Translations under genes and position numbers: made by a program
NCBI RefSeq assembly: GCF_024137965.1
Contig: NZ_CP099975.1
Location: 3,038,001 to 3,102,000, forward strand
DNA from: Halomonas sp. Y3
GTDB lineage: Bacteria > Pseudomonadota > Gammaproteobacteria > Pseudomonadales > Halomonadaceae
Length of the DNA stretch: 64,000 nucleotides
Direction: 5' to 3'
In this document: positions 18,242-28,281 of the stretch, one piece after another
How positions within the stretch are numbered: the first letter of the stretch is position 1
Layout of the letters: each line of letters starts with the position of its first letter
Notes under the pieces: model-generated
The model's database searches: none
What the model was told of the DNA's origin: nothing
What the model saw: the letters and a program-made list of their open reading frames with translations, nothing else

Positions 18242-18940
18242 ATGAAGATCACCCTGACTCGCAAGCTGCTGGCGCCGGCCCTGCTCGCCGTGGCCATCGC
18301 CCCCATGGCCCTCTCCGCCACCGCCGCCCCCGGCAAGAGCGAAGGCGACTGGGCCGAGAAGCGTCAGCAGTGGCACCAGGCCCATGCCGAGCGCAAGGCC
18401 GAGCAGCGCCAGGCGCTCTTCGAGCGCGCCGGCATCGACGAGGCGACCCGCGAGGCCCTGGACGAGGCCCGCAGCGAGCACCGCGACGCGATGCGCCAGC
18501 TCCATGAGCAGCACCGCGAGCGCCTGGCCGAGATTCTCGACGACGACCAGCGTGCCGCCCTGGAGGAGGCCCGCCGCGAGCAGCGCGAGGAGCGCCGCAG
18601 CGAGATGATGGAGCAGCGCCGTACCTCCATGCAGGAGCGCCTGGAGGCGCTGGTGGACGACTGGGGGCTCTCCGACGAGGAGCGCGAGGCCCTGCGCGAG
18701 ACCCGCGAGGCGATCTACAGCGATATGGCGGAACTCCGCGGCCGCGACTTCGATTCCCGCAGCGAGCGTCGCGACGCCATGCTGGAGATGCGCGACCGCC
18801 ACCAGGCCGCCCTGGCCGAGATTCTCAGCGACGAGCAGCTCGAGGAGCTGCGCGAGACCATGATGCAGCGCGGCGAGCGCGGCTATGGCAAGGGGCATGG
18901 CAAGGCCTACCGCGGCCATGGCGAGATGCGCGGCAACTGA
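18242..18940 (+). CDS. Spy/CpxP-like periplasmic stress protein
   Basis: Secreted protein of 232 residues: signal peptide (about 1-28, ending ATAAPG) and a highly charged, helical mature part rich in Arg, Glu and Gln. Two repeats of an LAEIL-D-DQ type motif (near 98 and 193) resemble the LTXXQ motifs of the CpxP/Spy family of periplasmic chaperones and stress sensors. At 232 residues it is longer than Spy (about 160), apparently through internal duplication. AAGGAA precedes the ATG at 18242. In E. coli, spy is controlled by BaeSR and Cpx, which fits the neighbouring kinase and regulator genes. Confidence 0.78.
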   Translation: MKITLTRKLLAPALLAVAIAPMALSATAAPGKSEGDWAEKRQQWHQAHAERKAEQRQALFERAGIDEATREALDEARSEHRDAMRQLHEQHRERLAEILDDDQRAALEEARREQREERRSEMMEQRRTSMQERLEALVDDWGLSDEEREALRETREAIYSDMAELRGRDFDSRSERRDAMLEMRDRHQAALAEILSDEQLEELRETMMQRGERGYGKGHGKAYRGHGEMRGN

Positions 18941-18992
18941 GCCTGGCGGGACCTTCCTCGACCGTCCACCTCGCACCACTACCGCGAACCAC

Positions 18993-19023
18993 AGCGGGCC
19001 CGACTTCCATGTTCGGGCCCGCT
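18993..19023 (+). terminator. Hairpin after Spy-like gene, possible terminator
   Basis: Perfect 11-bp stem AGCGGGCCCGA / TCGGGCCCGCT around a 9-base loop, 53 bp after the stop codon. No clear T-tract follows, so termination efficiency is uncertain. Confidence 0.5.
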
Positions 19024-19141
19024 TGCGTGCCAGCGGCCTCGGCCATTCCCTGCAGCCCTGCGACAATGGCAGGGCTTGCGGCAGTGCAACAGGAAGGCGT
19101 AACGTTAAGCTCCAAGCTCTTTAGCAAGCGAAGGAGTTGTC

Positions 19142-20896
19142 ATGTCCCGCCGCTTCCCTCAGGCCGGCTATCGCCTTCCCGTTCCCGGCAGCGCCCTGCT
19201 GGCCGCCTGGCGAGCGGGCTACGGCCTGGCCGAGCTGCGCCGCGACCTGATGGCCGGCCTGACCATCGGCATCGTGGCCGTGCCGCTCTCCATGGCGCTG
19301 GCCATCGCCACCGGGGTGCCGCCCCAGCACGGGCTCTACACCGCCATCGTGGCCGGCGCCATCATCGCCCTGACCGGCGGCTCCCGCTTCAACATCTCCG
19401 GCCCCACCGCGGCCTTCGTGGTGATCCTCTTCCCCATCGTGGCGAGCCACGGCGTCGGCGGGCTGCTGATCGCCACCCTGATGGCGGGGCTGATCCTTAC
19501 GGCCCTGGGGCTGGCCCGGCTGGGCAGCCTGATCCAGTTCGTGCCCTACCCGGTGGTGCTCGGCTTCACCGCCGGCATCGCCGTGGTGATCGCCCTGCTG
19601 CAGCTTCCCGACTTCCTGGGGCTGGCCGGGGTCGCGCTCGGCGACAGCACCCCGCACAACCTGGCCGCCATCGTTCGCGCCCTGCCGACCCTGGCCCCGG
19701 CCGAGCTCGGCATCGGCCTGGTGACCCTGGCCACCCTGATCCTTTGGCCGCGGCTCAAGGTGCCGGTGCCGGCGCCCCTGGTGGGGCTGGTCGTCGGCAC
19801 CCTAGCGGCGCTGGCGGTGAGCGCCGCCGGGGTCGAGATCGCCACCATCGCCTCGCGCTTCAGCTGGGAGTTCCAGGGCCAGAGCGGCAGCGGCATCCCG
19901 CCCTTCGCGCCGAGTCTGGTGGTGCCCTGGCGGCTGCCGGGGCCCGACGGCACGCCGCTCGCGGTGGACTTCGCGCTGATCCGTGAGCTGCTCGCCCCCG
20001 CCCTGGCCATCGCCATGCTGGCCGCCATCGAGTCGCTGCTCTGTGCGGTGGTGGCCGATGGCCTGACCCGCACCCGCCACGACCCCAACGCCGAGCTGAT
20101 CGGCCAGGGACTCGGCAACGTGGTGGTGCCCTTCTTCGGCGGCATCACCGCCACCGCGGCCCTGGCGCGCACCGCCACCAACATCCGCAGCGGCGCGGTC
20201 TCGCCGGTGGCCGCGGTGGTCCACGCCCTGGTGGTGCTGCTGGCGGTGGTGCTGCTGGCCGGCGTGCTGGGCCATGTGCCCATGGCGGCGCTGGCCGCGC
20301 TGCTCTTCATCATCGCCTGGAACATGAGCGAGGCCCGCCACTTCGTGCACACCCTGAAAAGCGCACCGGGCAGCGACGTGGCGGTGCTGGTGATCTGCTT
20401 CGCCCTGACCGTGGTCTTCGACATGGTACTGGCGGTGGCCGTGGGCATGGCCCTGGCCGCGGCGCTGTTCATCCGCCGCATGGCCAGCCTCACCGAGGCG
20501 CGGCGGCTGCGCGCCGGCGAGCCTGAGGCCCCGCCGGCCCTGCCCCGAGGGGTCGCGCTCTACGACATCAACGGCCCGCTCTTCTTCGGCGCCGCCGAGA
20601 AGGCGATCTCGTCCCTGCGGGTGGTGGACCCGGACGTGCGGGTCATGATGATCGACATGCGCGACGTGCCGAGCCTGGACGCCACCGCCATCGTGGCCCT
20701 CCAGGCGCTGGTGGAGGAGCTGCGCACCGAGCGGGTCGGGGTGATCTTCGTCGGCCTGCCGTCACGCATGGTGCTCAAGCTCAAGCGCGCCGGGCTTCGC
20801 CGCGAGCCGGGTCGGCTGGCCATGGTCGCCGGCCAGGCCCACGCCGCCCGCCTGGCCGAACGCTGGCTGGCCTTGGAGGCGCGACACCATGGGTAA
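19142..20896 (+). CDS. SulP family anion transporter with STAS domain
   Basis: Protein of 584 residues: a SLC26/SulP membrane domain of many helices (about 35-450) and a cytoplasmic STAS domain (about 475-580, with IDMRDVPSLDATAIVALQAL). Family members move sulfate, bicarbonate or C4-dicarboxylates; E. coli DauA is the nearest well-known type. Conserved features include the LTGGSRFNISGPTAAF segment of the anion site. AAGGAG lies just before the ATG. It stands alone between two hairpins. Substrate is not decided by the sequence. Confidence 0.85.
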   Translation: MSRRFPQAGYRLPVPGSALLAAWRAGYGLAELRRDLMAGLTIGIVAVPLSMALAIATGVPPQHGLYTAIVAGAIIALTGGSRFNISGPTAAFVVILFPIVASHGVGGLLIATLMAGLILTALGLARLGSLIQFVPYPVVLGFTAGIAVVIALLQLPDFLGLAGVALGDSTPHNLAAIVRALPTLAPAELGIGLVTLATLILWPRLKVPVPAPLVGLVVGTLAALAVSAAGVEIATIASRFSWEFQGQSGSGIPPFAPSLVVPWRLPGPDGTPLAVDFALIRELLAPALAIAMLAAIESLLCAVVADGLTRTRHDPNAELIGQGLGNVVVPFFGGITATAALARTATNIRSGAVSPVAAVVHALVVLLAVVLLAGVLGHVPMAALAALLFIIAWNMSEARHFVHTLKSAPGSDVAVLVICFALTVVFDMVLAVAVGMALAAALFIRRMASLTEARRLRAGEPEAPPALPRGVALYDINGPLFFGAAEKAISSLRVVDPDVRVMMIDMRDVPSLDATAIVALQALVEELRTERVGVIFVGLPSRMVLKLKRAGLRREPGRLAMVAGQAHAARLAERWLALEARHHG

Positions 20897-20978
20897 GTCC
20901 CTATCCCCGCTGCAGGTCACTCGCTGGCTCAACGTCGACACCCGTCAGGATCTGCAGGAGACCGATGCCAAGACAGCC

Positions 20979-21000
20979 AAAAGGGGCGGCGAAGCGCCCC
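20979..21000 (-). terminator. Intrinsic terminator of the adh gene
   Basis: Stem GGGGCG (20983-20988) / CGCCCC (20995-21000). In the minus direction it is followed by TTTT, a standard intrinsic terminator shape, 22 bp after the alcohol dehydrogenase stop codon. It may also help end the convergent SulP transcript. Confidence 0.7.
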
Positions 21001-21022
21001 TGGGACCGCTGGGCCGGTGACA

Positions 21023-22051
21023 TCAGTCGGCCATATCGAGCACGATGCGCCCTTCGATCTTGCCATCGATCATGCGCTGGAAGACATCGTTGATGTTCTC
21101 CAGCCTGTCGGTGGCGACGGTGGCCTTTACCTTGCCCTCGCCGGCAAAGTCCAGCGCCTCCTGCAGATCCTGACGGGTGCCGACGATGGAGCCCCGCACG
21201 GTGATGCCGTTGAGCACGGTATCGAAGATCGGCAGCGGGAAGTCGCCCGGCGGCAGGCCGTTGAGCACCAGGGTGCCGCCGCGACGCAGCATGCGCTGGC
21301 CCTGATCGAAGGCTTTGGGCGATACCGCCGTGACCAGCGCCCCATGAGCGCCGCCGATCTCGCGCTTCAGGTAGTCGACCGGATCGGTCTTCATGGCATT
21401 GACAGTGACCGTCGCCCCAAGCCTTTCGGCCAACGCCAGCTTGCCGTCATCGATGTCCACCGCCGCCACGTTGAGCCCCATGGCACGAGCGTACTGCACG
21501 GCCATGTGGCCAAGCCCGCCGATGCCCGAAACCACCACCCACTGCCCTGGGCGAGTGTCGGTCATCTTGAGCCCCTTGTAGACGGTCACGCCGGCACACA
21601 GCACCGGAGCGATCTCTAGAAAGTCGACATTATCGGGCAGGAGGCCGACGAATCCCGCATCGGCCAATGTGTAATCGGCGAAGCCTCCGTTCACCGAGTA
21701 GCCGGTATTTTGCTGCGACTCGCACAGCGTCTCCCAGCCGCCCAGGCAGTGCTCACAGTGGCCACAGGCCGAATAGAGCCAGGGAACGCCAACACGATCG
21801 CCCTCCTTGACGTGTTTCACGCCCTCGCCGATGGCGACAATATGCCCGACGCCCTCGTGGCCGGGAATGAACGGCGGATTGGGCTTCACCGGCCAGTCAC
21901 CGTGAGCGGCATGCAGATCGGTATGGCAGACGCCCGAAGCGGCCACCTTGACCAGGATCTCGCCCTTCTGGGGCCGAGGCGTCTCTACCTCCTCGATAGC
22001 CAAGGGCTCACCGAACTTGCGTACTACAGCGGCCTTCATCGTCTTGTCCAT
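21023..22051 (-). CDS. adhP: Zinc-dependent alcohol dehydrogenase, AdhP-like
   Basis: Medium-chain alcohol dehydrogenase of 342 residues, oxidising primary alcohols to aldehydes with NAD. Catalytic zinc ligands are Cys42 and His65 (GHEGVGH) and a cysteine near 151; structural zinc ligands are Cys96, Cys99, Cys102 and Cys110. The Rossmann motif GIGGLGH lies near 175. GGAG precedes the ATG at 22051. It follows an aldehyde dehydrogenase on the same strand, so the pair can take an alcohol to the acid. Confidence 0.9.
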   Translation of the reverse strand: MDKTMKAAVVRKFGEPLAIEEVETPRPQKGEILVKVAASGVCHTDLHAAHGDWPVKPNPPFIPGHEGVGHIVAIGEGVKHVKEGDRVGVPWLYSACGHCEHCLGGWETLCESQQNTGYSVNGGFADYTLADAGFVGLLPDNVDFLEIAPVLCAGVTVYKGLKMTDTRPGQWVVVSGIGGLGHMAVQYARAMGLNVAAVDIDDGKLALAERLGATVTVNAMKTDPVDYLKREIGGAHGALVTAVSPKAFDQGQRMLRRGGTLVLNGLPPGDFPLPIFDTVLNGITVRGSIVGTRQDLQEALDFAGEGKVKATVATDRLENINDVFQRMIDGKIEGRIVLDMAD

Positions 22052-22148
22052 TATCTTACTCCTGCTGTTGCTCGAGTGGAGAGCCCCTGTCGGGCTCGGG
22101 GCATCGCCCGGGGAACGAGGTGGTGGCCCACCCTCTGCTGGGAAAGGA

Positions 22149-22175
22149 GCGCCGCCCGGCGAATCCGGACGGCGC
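22149..22175 (-). terminator. Hairpin between aldehyde and alcohol dehydrogenase genes
   Basis: Stem GCGCCGCCCGG / CCGGACGGCGC with one mismatch and a 5-base loop, five bases after the aldehyde dehydrogenase stop codon in the minus direction. The following TCCTTT is only a weak T-tract, so it may be a partial terminator or a stabilising structure. Confidence 0.45.
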
Positions 22176-22180
22176 AAGGA

Positions 22181-23701
22181 TCAGAAGAAGCCCAGCGGGT
22201 TGGTGTCATAGCTGACCAGCAGGTTCTTGGTCTGCTGGTAGTGCTCGAGCGCCACCTTGTGGGTCTCGCGGCCGACGCCGGACTTCTTGTAGCCGCCGAA
22301 GGCGGCGTGGGCCGGGTACTGGTGGTAGCAGTTGGTCCACACCCGGCCGGCCTGGATGCCGCGCCCCATGCGGAAGGCGACGTTGATGTCGCGGCTCCAC
22401 ACCCCGGCGCCGAGGCCGAACTCGGTGTCGTTGGCGATGGCCAGCGCCTCGGCCTCATCCTTGAAGGTGGTCACCGCCACCACCGGACCGAAGATCTCCT
22501 CCTGGAAGACGCGCATTTTGTTGTTGCCCTTGAGCAGGGTCGGCTGGATGTAGAAGCCCTTGTCGATGCTCGGGTCCAGGCTCTCCTTGTCGCCACCGGT
22601 GAGGAACTCGGCGCCCTCCTCCCGGGCGATGTCCATGTAGGACATGATCTTGTCGAACTGCTCCTGGGAGGCCTGGGCGCCCACCTGGACGTCGGTGTCC
22701 AGCGGGTTGCCGCGCTTGATCCTGCCGACCTTCTCCATGACCCTGGCCATGAAGGGCTCGTACATGGACTCCTGGACCAGCGCCCGGGAGGGGCAGGTGC
22801 ACACCTCGCCCTGGTTGAAGAAGGCCAGCACCAGGCCCTCCGCCGCCTTGTCGATGAACTCCGGCTCGGCGTTCATGATGTCGGCGAAGTAGATGTTGGG
22901 GGACTTGCCGCCCAGCTCCACCGTGGAGGGGATGATGTTCTCGGCGGCGCACTTGAGGATATGCGAGCCCACCGGGGTGGAGCCGGTGAAGGCGATCTTG
23001 GCGATGCGCTTGCTGGTGGCGAGCGCCTGGCCCGCCTCGGCGCCGTAGCCGTTGACGATGTTGACCACCCCCGGCGGCAGCAGGTCGCCGACCAGCTTCA
23101 TCAGCTCCAGGATCGAGGCCGGGGTCTGCTCGGCGGGCTTGAGCACCACGCAGTTGCCCGCCGCCAGGGCCGGGGCCAGCTTCCACACCGCCATCAGCAG
23201 CGGGAAGTTCCAGGGGATGATCTGCCCCACCACGCCGAGCGGCTCGTGGAAGTGATAGGCCACGGTATTGGCGTCGATATCGGCGGCGGTGCCCTCCTGG
23301 GCGCGGATGCAGCCGGCGAAGTAGCGGAAGTGGTCGACCGCCAGCGGCAGGTCGGCGTTCAGCGTCTCGCGCACCGCCTTGCCGTTGTCCCAGGTCTCGG
23401 CCACGGCCAGCATCTCGAGGTTCTGCTCGATGCGGTCGGCGATCCTGAGCAGGATGTTGCTGCGCTCGGCGGCGGAGGTCCTGCCCCAGGCCGGGGCGGC
23501 GGCGTGGGCCGCGTCCAGCGCCTTGTCGATATCCTCGGCGGTGGAGCGGGGAATCTGGCAGAACACCTCGCCGTTGACCGGGCTGACGTTGTCGAAGTAG
23601 CCGCCCTTGACCGGCGGGACGAATTCGCCGCCGATGTAGTTGCCGTAGCGCTGCTCGAAGGTGATGACGGAACCGGACTGGCCGGGGTTGGCGTAGATCA
23701 T
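22181..23701 (-). CDS. NAD-dependent acetaldehyde-type dehydrogenase (ExaC/AldB-like)
   Basis: Aldehyde dehydrogenase of 506 residues, the length of the ExaC/AldB group, which oxidises acetaldehyde and similar aldehydes. Visible motifs are PWNFPL, the FTGSTPVG cofactor loop, ELGGKSPN with the general-base Glu, and the [13 protein letters not shown] active-site cysteine segment near residue 300, whose two-cysteine form is characteristic of this group. TGGAG precedes the ATG. It lies 51 bp after the hybrid kinase gene and 130 bp before adhP, all on the same strand. Confidence 0.88.
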   Translation of the reverse strand: MIYANPGQSGSVITFEQRYGNYIGGEFVPPVKGGYFDNVSPVNGEVFCQIPRSTAEDIDKALDAAHAAAPAWGRTSAAERSNILLRIADRIEQNLEMLAVAETWDNGKAVRETLNADLPLAVDHFRYFAGCIRAQEGTAADIDANTVAYHFHEPLGVVGQIIPWNFPLLMAVWKLAPALAAGNCVVLKPAEQTPASILELMKLVGDLLPPGVVNIVNGYGAEAGQALATSKRIAKIAFTGSTPVGSHILKCAAENIIPSTVELGGKSPNIYFADIMNAEPEFIDKAAEGLVLAFFNQGEVCTCPSRALVQESMYEPFMARVMEKVGRIKRGNPLDTDVQVGAQASQEQFDKIMSYMDIAREEGAEFLTGGDKESLDPSIDKGFYIQPTLLKGNNKMRVFQEEIFGPVVAVTTFKDEAEALAIANDTEFGLGAGVWSRDINVAFRMGRGIQAGRVWTNCYHQYPAHAAFGGYKKSGVGRETHKVALEHYQQTKNLLVSYDTNPLGFF

Positions 23702-23752
23702 GACGTGACTCCAGAGCTGTTGTGGTTATGTCGGGTCACTTCACAGTCTTGG

Positions 23753-25945
23753 TCAGGATCCAGTTCCGCGCCAGGAGGATGTCCGCCAGCCTTCCAACGC
23801 TGCCAGGGTGGCGGCCAGGCAGGGGCCAAGCTCACCGAGCAGCCCCCTGGCGGCCACCAGGTTCCCCTCCTGGGCCAGGCGTTCGAGCCGTGCCGCCAGC
23901 CCCGCCACCTTGATCGCCCCCAGGCTCGAGGACTCCCCCTTGAGCTGGTGGGCCGCATGACGGGCCTGCTCGGCATCGCCCCCCTCACCCAGCGCCCCCT
24001 TGAGTACCGCCACACGGGCCTCGGCCTGCTGTGCATAGAGGGCAACCAGCGACTCGAGGCCTTCCTGGCCGAGGGACTCACGCAGCCCCTGCAGAGTCAG
24101 CGGGTCAATCAGGATATCTCGCTCGATGAGCCCGGGCGTACTCACCCTGTGGACCTCGCTCTCCTGCTCGCCCAGGTGGCGCAGCAGTACCTCGAGCAGC
24201 CGCTCCTGGCGCAGCGGCTTGGTGAGATAGCCATTCATGCCGGCGGCCAGGCAGCGGGCCTGCTCGCCTCCGGGGCCTCCCGCCGTCATCGCCACGATGG
24301 GAACGCCGGCCGTCCAGCCCGGGCGAGCGCGCAGGCGGCGCGTTACCTCCAGGCCATCCATGTCGGGCATCTGCACATCCATGAAGACCAGGTCGAAGCG
24401 CTCCACCGCCGCCATCTGCAGCGCACTGCCTCCGGAGCCGGCAATGGTGACCGAGCACCCGAGACGCTCCAGCATGGCTCGCGCCACCTGCTGGTTGACG
24501 GGGTTGTCCTCGACCACCAGCAGGCGCGTACTCGCGAGGTCGACCCGCCGGGGAGAGCGAGCGACGGCGAAGGGCATGGGCTCCGGTTCCGCGACGGGCT
24601 CCAGGGGCAGCAGGAACCAGAAGCGGCTGCCCAGGCCAGGCTCGCTGGCCACTTCGATGGTGCCGCCCATGGCGCCTACCAGCCGGCGACAGATCGCAAG
24701 CCCGAGCCCCGTCCCGCCGAAGCGTCGCGCGGTGGAAGCGTCGCCCTGCCGGAAGGGCTCGAAGATCCTCGACAGCTGCTCCGGCGCAATGCCGGGGCCG
24801 GTATCCACCACCTCGAAGCGGATCAGCCCGGGGCGCTCCTGACGCACCTCGAGGCGAATCTCCCCCTTGGCGGTGAATTTTACCGCGTTGGAAACCAGGT
24901 TGAGCAGCACCTGGCGCAGGCGTCCCGAGTCGGCCAGCACCCGGGGTGGCAACCCCGCGTCCAGCCGGGTATGCAGCGCCACCCCACGGGCTTCGGCCCT
25001 AGGGGCCAGCAGGGCCACGACCCCATCCACCACCTCGCCGAGCGCCAGGGGCCGCTGCTCGAGCTCCAACCGGCCGGCTTCGATCTTGGAGAAGTCCAGC
25101 AGGTCGTTGATCAGCTCCAGCAGCAGGCCGGCGCTGTCGTGGATGGTCGCCGCATACTGCCGCGCCGCGCCGTCGAGCCGCTGCTCCATGAGCAGGTCGC
25201 TCATGCCGATCACGCCGTTGAGCGGGGTGCGAATCTCGTGGCTGACGGTAGCCAGGAACTCCGACTTGGCCTGGCTGGCCGACTCCGCCTGGCGAGCGGT
25301 GGCCTCCAGCTCGCGACTCAGCGTCTCCAGTTCACGGCGCGCTGCGGCATTGTCGCGGGCCTCGCGAAAGAGGATCAGCGACACCAGGGTGGCCGAGAGG
25401 CTCATGGCCAGGATCAGCACCAGCAGCAGGACGTAGAGACGCTGGAGCTGGCTGCGCTCACGGGTCGTCGTCTCGGCCAGATGGCCATTGATGGCGATCA
25501 CCAGTCGCTCGGTGCGATTGGCCAGGGTCTCGAGCTGCCCGTCCAGGGCATGGCGCTGCGGCGGCGCCAGCGACTCCAGGGCCCTGATCTCGTCGTCCAG
25601 GGCCTCGATGCGTCCGTCGATCTCGCCCAGCAGCCGCTGGGCGGCAGGAATGGCGCCGAGCAGGTCGGTGATATCGCCGCCGCCACGCAGCAGGTTGAGC
25701 CGGCTGTAGAAAAGCTCGAAACGCAGCGACAGGCCAGCCTGATCGGCATCCGGCTGGGCCAGGTAGTTGCGCAGCTGGACCACGTCACGATCGAGCTTGT
25801 AGGCGTGCCAGGAAGCGTCCCCCCCGACGCTCTGAGCCAGACTGTCTTGCCGCCAGGAGACCAGCCCCACCACCACCAGCGCTGCCGCCAGCAGCAGCAG
25901 CGCGCTGAGGGCGCCAAGCTTGACACGCAGGGGTAGGCGCAGCAT
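23753..25945 (-). CDS. Hybrid sensor histidine kinase with receiver and Hpt domains
   Basis: Protein of 730 residues. Transmembrane helices at about 11-31 and 170-193 enclose a helical periplasmic sensor. HisKA carries His236 in [12 protein letters not shown], HATPase covers about 340-450 (GTGLGLAI), a receiver has Asp523 in [11 protein letters not shown], and a C-terminal Hpt domain has His666 in AHQLKG. The layout is that of an ArcB/TorS-like phosphorelay. No cognate response regulator is adjacent. Its upstream neighbour is a periplasmic molybdopterin-fold protein, and the dehydrogenase genes follow it, so an alcohol or redox signal is a reasonable guess only. Confidence 0.87.
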   Translation of the reverse strand: MLRLPLRVKLGALSALLLLAAALVVVGLVSWRQDSLAQSVGGDASWHAYKLDRDVVQLRNYLAQPDADQAGLSLRFELFYSRLNLLRGGGDITDLLGAIPAAQRLLGEIDGRIEALDDEIRALESLAPPQRHALDGQLETLANRTERLVIAINGHLAETTTRERSQLQRLYVLLLVLILAMSLSATLVSLILFREARDNAAARRELETLSRELEATARQAESASQAKSEFLATVSHEIRTPLNGVIGMSDLLMEQRLDGAARQYAATIHDSAGLLLELINDLLDFSKIEAGRLELEQRPLALGEVVDGVVALLAPRAEARGVALHTRLDAGLPPRVLADSGRLRQVLLNLVSNAVKFTAKGEIRLEVRQERPGLIRFEVVDTGPGIAPEQLSRIFEPFRQGDASTARRFGGTGLGLAICRRLVGAMGGTIEVASEPGLGSRFWFLLPLEPVAEPEPMPFAVARSPRRVDLASTRLLVVEDNPVNQQVARAMLERLGCSVTIAGSGGSALQMAAVERFDLVFMDVQMPDMDGLEVTRRLRARPGWTAGVPIVAMTAGGPGGEQARCLAAGMNGYLTKPLRQERLLEVLLRHLGEQESEVHRVSTPGLIERDILIDPLTLQGLRESLGQEGLESLVALYAQQAEARVAVLKGALGEGGDAEQARHAAHQLKGESSSLGAIKVAGLAARLERLAQEGNLVAARGLLGELGPCLAATLAALEGWRTSSWRGTGS

Positions 25946-25968
25946 CGCGGGCCTCGACAGGGCGCCCC

Positions 25969-26478
25969 TCAGGGGGCGTGAATATGCACGACATGCCAGA
26001 CCGAACGGAAGCGCACGGTCTCGTTGAGCAGTTCGGGGTGGTCATCGAAGGGGTAGAGCACGAAAAGCGGGCCGAATTCGCGGATCTGCATCGGGGAGCC
26101 GTTGCGGCGCATGGCCAGGATCACGTCATACTCCTCGAGCTCGGCCAGCGGAATCTCCGCTTCATAGTCGTTGAGGGCCCGCACCCAGACCTGTTCACTG
26201 CGCACCCCCGCTGCCGCCAGCACCTCGCGCAGCAAGGGCCCCTCATAGCGCCCGTCATCAGCATGCCAGGGGGTACGGGTGCGCACCTCGGTGGGGGCAA
26301 TGGCCTCAAGCATCTCCCGGTCGAACCGGGCCTCATCCCCCACGTTGGGCCTGGCGATATCCCCGCTGATGGTCAGCAGAACCTCGCCGGTCGGGGTCGG
26401 CAGCTCATCCGAGGCGGCCGGCGACAGCCAGAGGAGTGAAAGAAGGGCAATCAGCAGTGGCAGGATGCGTCGACTCAT
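25969..26478 (-). CDS. Periplasmic protein with molybdopterin-oxidoreductase-like fold, no cofactor cysteine
   Basis: Protein of 169 residues with a signal peptide (about 1-23, ending ASDEL). The mature part resembles the small oxidoreductase molybdopterin-binding (SUOX-type) domain: LTISGDI start, [40 protein letters not shown]. The mature chain has no cysteine, so it cannot bind molybdopterin in the usual way and is probably a ligand-binding or accessory protein. It ends 23 bp before the hybrid kinase begins; a periplasmic sensor partner is the natural reading. ATG 26478 is preferred over an upstream TTG. Confidence 0.65.
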   Translation of the reverse strand: MSRRILPLLIALLSLLWLSPAASDELPTPTGEVLLTISGDIARPNVGDEARFDREMLEAIAPTEVRTRTPWHADDGRYEGPLLREVLAAAGVRSEQVWVRALNDYEAEIPLAELEEYDVILAMRRNGSPMQIREFGPLFVLYPFDDHPELLNETVRFRSVWHVVHIHAP

Positions 26479-26537
26479 GGGCAATCCCGTAGCGAGGTTC
26501 GAGATGGCACCAAGACTACCCGAAACGGGGGCAAAGG

Positions 26538-27056
26538 TCAGTTAGCCATCTGGTCAACCGCTCCCTCGGGGGCATGCCTCTCCGGGGGCGGATGACGGGA
26601 GGTTTCCAGCCCCTCCAGCAGCCGCTGCAGAAACCCGGCACGCTCCTCCAGCACGGCATTGCGGTGCAGCTGCCGGGACAGTGGGATCAGCGCCGGGTCA
26701 CCCAGCTGCGCCATGACCAGCTGATCATGGTAGGCCTCCACCAGTGCCAGATCGGCATCCCGGGTCGACTGCCATGCCGCCGTGGAGGCCTCCAGCGCCA
26801 GTCGCGCCTCACGCCCCAGCACCTTGTCGAGCCGCGCATCGAGGCGCTCGACCTCCAGCGCCCACTGCGACTCGGTCTCCCGGGCACAGGCCAGTGAAGG
26901 TTCCGGCTCCCACTGGGCATCCGCCATGCAGGCCTCGAGGGCCAGGGCGATGGCCTGGGCACCACCGGAAGGCGACAGCTGGAGCGTCTGGGCATGGAGC
27001 CCTGCCAGGGGCAGCAGCAGAAACGGCAGACAGGCAATCGGGCGCAGAATCGACAT
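26538..27056 (-). CDS. LprI/DUF1311-like secreted protein
   Basis: Protein of 172 residues with a signal peptide (LPFLLLPLAGLHAQ). The mature part fits the LprI N-terminal (DUF1311) pattern: spaced cysteines (Cys near 42 and 57), a DARLDKVLG segment and an AAWQSTRDADL segment. The domain is named for a mycobacterial lysozyme inhibitor, but many members are of unknown function. The open frame extends upstream to 27218, but that part overlaps the next gene and lacks a signal sequence. Assignment is by pattern only. Confidence 0.55.
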   Translation of the reverse strand: MSILRPIACLPFLLLPLAGLHAQTLQLSPSGGAQAIALALEACMADAQWEPEPSLACARETESQWALEVERLDARLDKVLGREARLALEASTAAWQSTRDADLALVEAYHDQLVMAQLGDPALIPLSRQLHRNAVLEERAGFLQRLLEGLETSRHPPPERHAPEGAVDQMAN

Positions 27057-27162
27057 GGCATGACCTTGCGAGCAGACGCCGACAGGAGCCGGACATAGAG
27101 AAGGGGGCGCGAACGCCCCCAGCATAGCGGCCATGCCCCGACAGTGCGAGGCGGTGCCTAGG

Positions 27163-27990
27163 TCAGCCGTGAAGCTCACCCTTCTCGTCCAGCGACTCGA
27201 TCCGCACCAGGTCTTCATAGGCGTGCCAGCTGGCGTGCCCCAGCACCGGCAGGATCAGCATCAGGCCGATATAGAAGGTCATCATGCCCACCAGCACACA
27301 GCCGGTGAGGATCGCGGCCCACAGCAGCATGGGCCGGAAGTTTCTGGCCACGGAGCGCACGCTGGCCTCGATCCCCTCCATGAAGGTGAGGTCCTGGTCC
27401 ATCAGGGTAGGAATGGCCACCGCGCTGATGGCGAAGGCGCCAAAGGCCAGGATGCCGCCCAGCACGGTGCCCACCGCGATCATGCCAAGGCCCTCGGGGG
27501 TGGTCAGCAGGGCCGAGTAGAGGGTCGCCGGGCTCGGCACCTCGAAGCCAAAGAAGAGCGCGAACAGCAGGGTCGCCAGGCGAATCCAGGCGAGGAAGAA
27601 GATCATCATCATCACCCCCATCATCGCCAGCTGGCCGGCATGGGGACGCCAGGCGCCAAAGGCATCGCCCAGATGGGGCGCTCGTCCCGCCTCCAGGGCA
27701 CGACTCACCCCGTAGGAGCCCACCGCCACCAGGGGACCGACAAACATGAAGCCGGCAACCATGGGCAGCAGCCAGTGCCAGAGCCCGAGGGTGATGGCAC
27801 CGGCGGTGATGGCGATGCTCAGGCCGACCCAGAACATGCCATAGGCGAGGCTCACCGCCGTGGCCTGGCGGAAATCCTCGATACCGGCTGCCAGCCAGGC
27901 CCTGGGCCGATCCATCCCCACCGGGTTGATGGTGATCTTTACCCTGGTCGCTGCAGCCTCGCGATGCGCTCTTGTTGTTGCTGCGTTCAT
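27163..27990 (-). CDS. DUF2189 family integral membrane protein
   Basis: Inner-membrane protein of 275 residues with about six hydrophobic helices (for example 61-92, 118-147, 167-195, 225-250). It resembles DUF2189, whose members are uncharacterised and often near respiratory genes. The start at 27990 is supported by AGGGGTGA. It is divergent from the sulfide-oxidation genes, and a perfect FNR/Anr-type site lies in the shared 291-bp gap, so oxygen-limited control is possible. Confidence 0.72.
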   Translation of the reverse strand: MNAATTRAHREAAATRVKITINPVGMDRPRAWLAAGIEDFRQATAVSLAYGMFWVGLSIAITAGAITLGLWHWLLPMVAGFMFVGPLVAVGSYGVSRALEAGRAPHLGDAFGAWRPHAGQLAMMGVMMMIFFLAWIRLATLLFALFFGFEVPSPATLYSALLTTPEGLGMIAVGTVLGGILAFGAFAISAVAIPTLMDQDLTFMEGIEASVRSVARNFRPMLLWAAILTGCVLVGMMTFYIGLMLILPVLGHASWHAYEDLVRIESLDEKGELHG

Positions 27991-28097
27991 GGAGTCACCC
28001 CTGTGTTACCTGGAGATACCCACCTCGGTGGGCCCGGACACCGGCACCGGCCTGCGACCTAATGCCGCCTTAATCGCTTAACACAGGTTTAATGTAG

Positions 28098-28111
28098 TTG
28101 ACCCGGATCAA
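28098..28111. promoter_or_regulatory. FNR/Anr-type binding site
   Basis: TTGAC-CCGG-ATCAA matches the FNR/Anr/Dnr consensus TTGAY-N4-RTCAA at every fixed position. Its centre is about 114 bp from the DUF2189 start (minus) and 177 bp from the cytochrome start (plus), so it could serve either gene. Promoter hexamers are not clear enough to choose. Confidence 0.55.
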
Positions 28112-28281
28112 TCCTGCCGCCTTGACAGTGGCCCGACGCTCCAGGCGTCGATGCCACTATCTATATAAGTCAATCGCGAAAGGTTCTTTGTCAGCCTAGA
28201 TCCGGCTGCCCTAGCATGGAGGCCTGACAACAATCCGAACCCGTGCAAGCGGCCCTGCCCGGGGCCCGCGTGAGGAACCTG

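Noticed and set aside
20889..21020. Small frame of 43 codons overlapping the end of the SulP gene
   Set aside because: No ribosome site, no family resemblance, and it runs through the intrinsic terminator.
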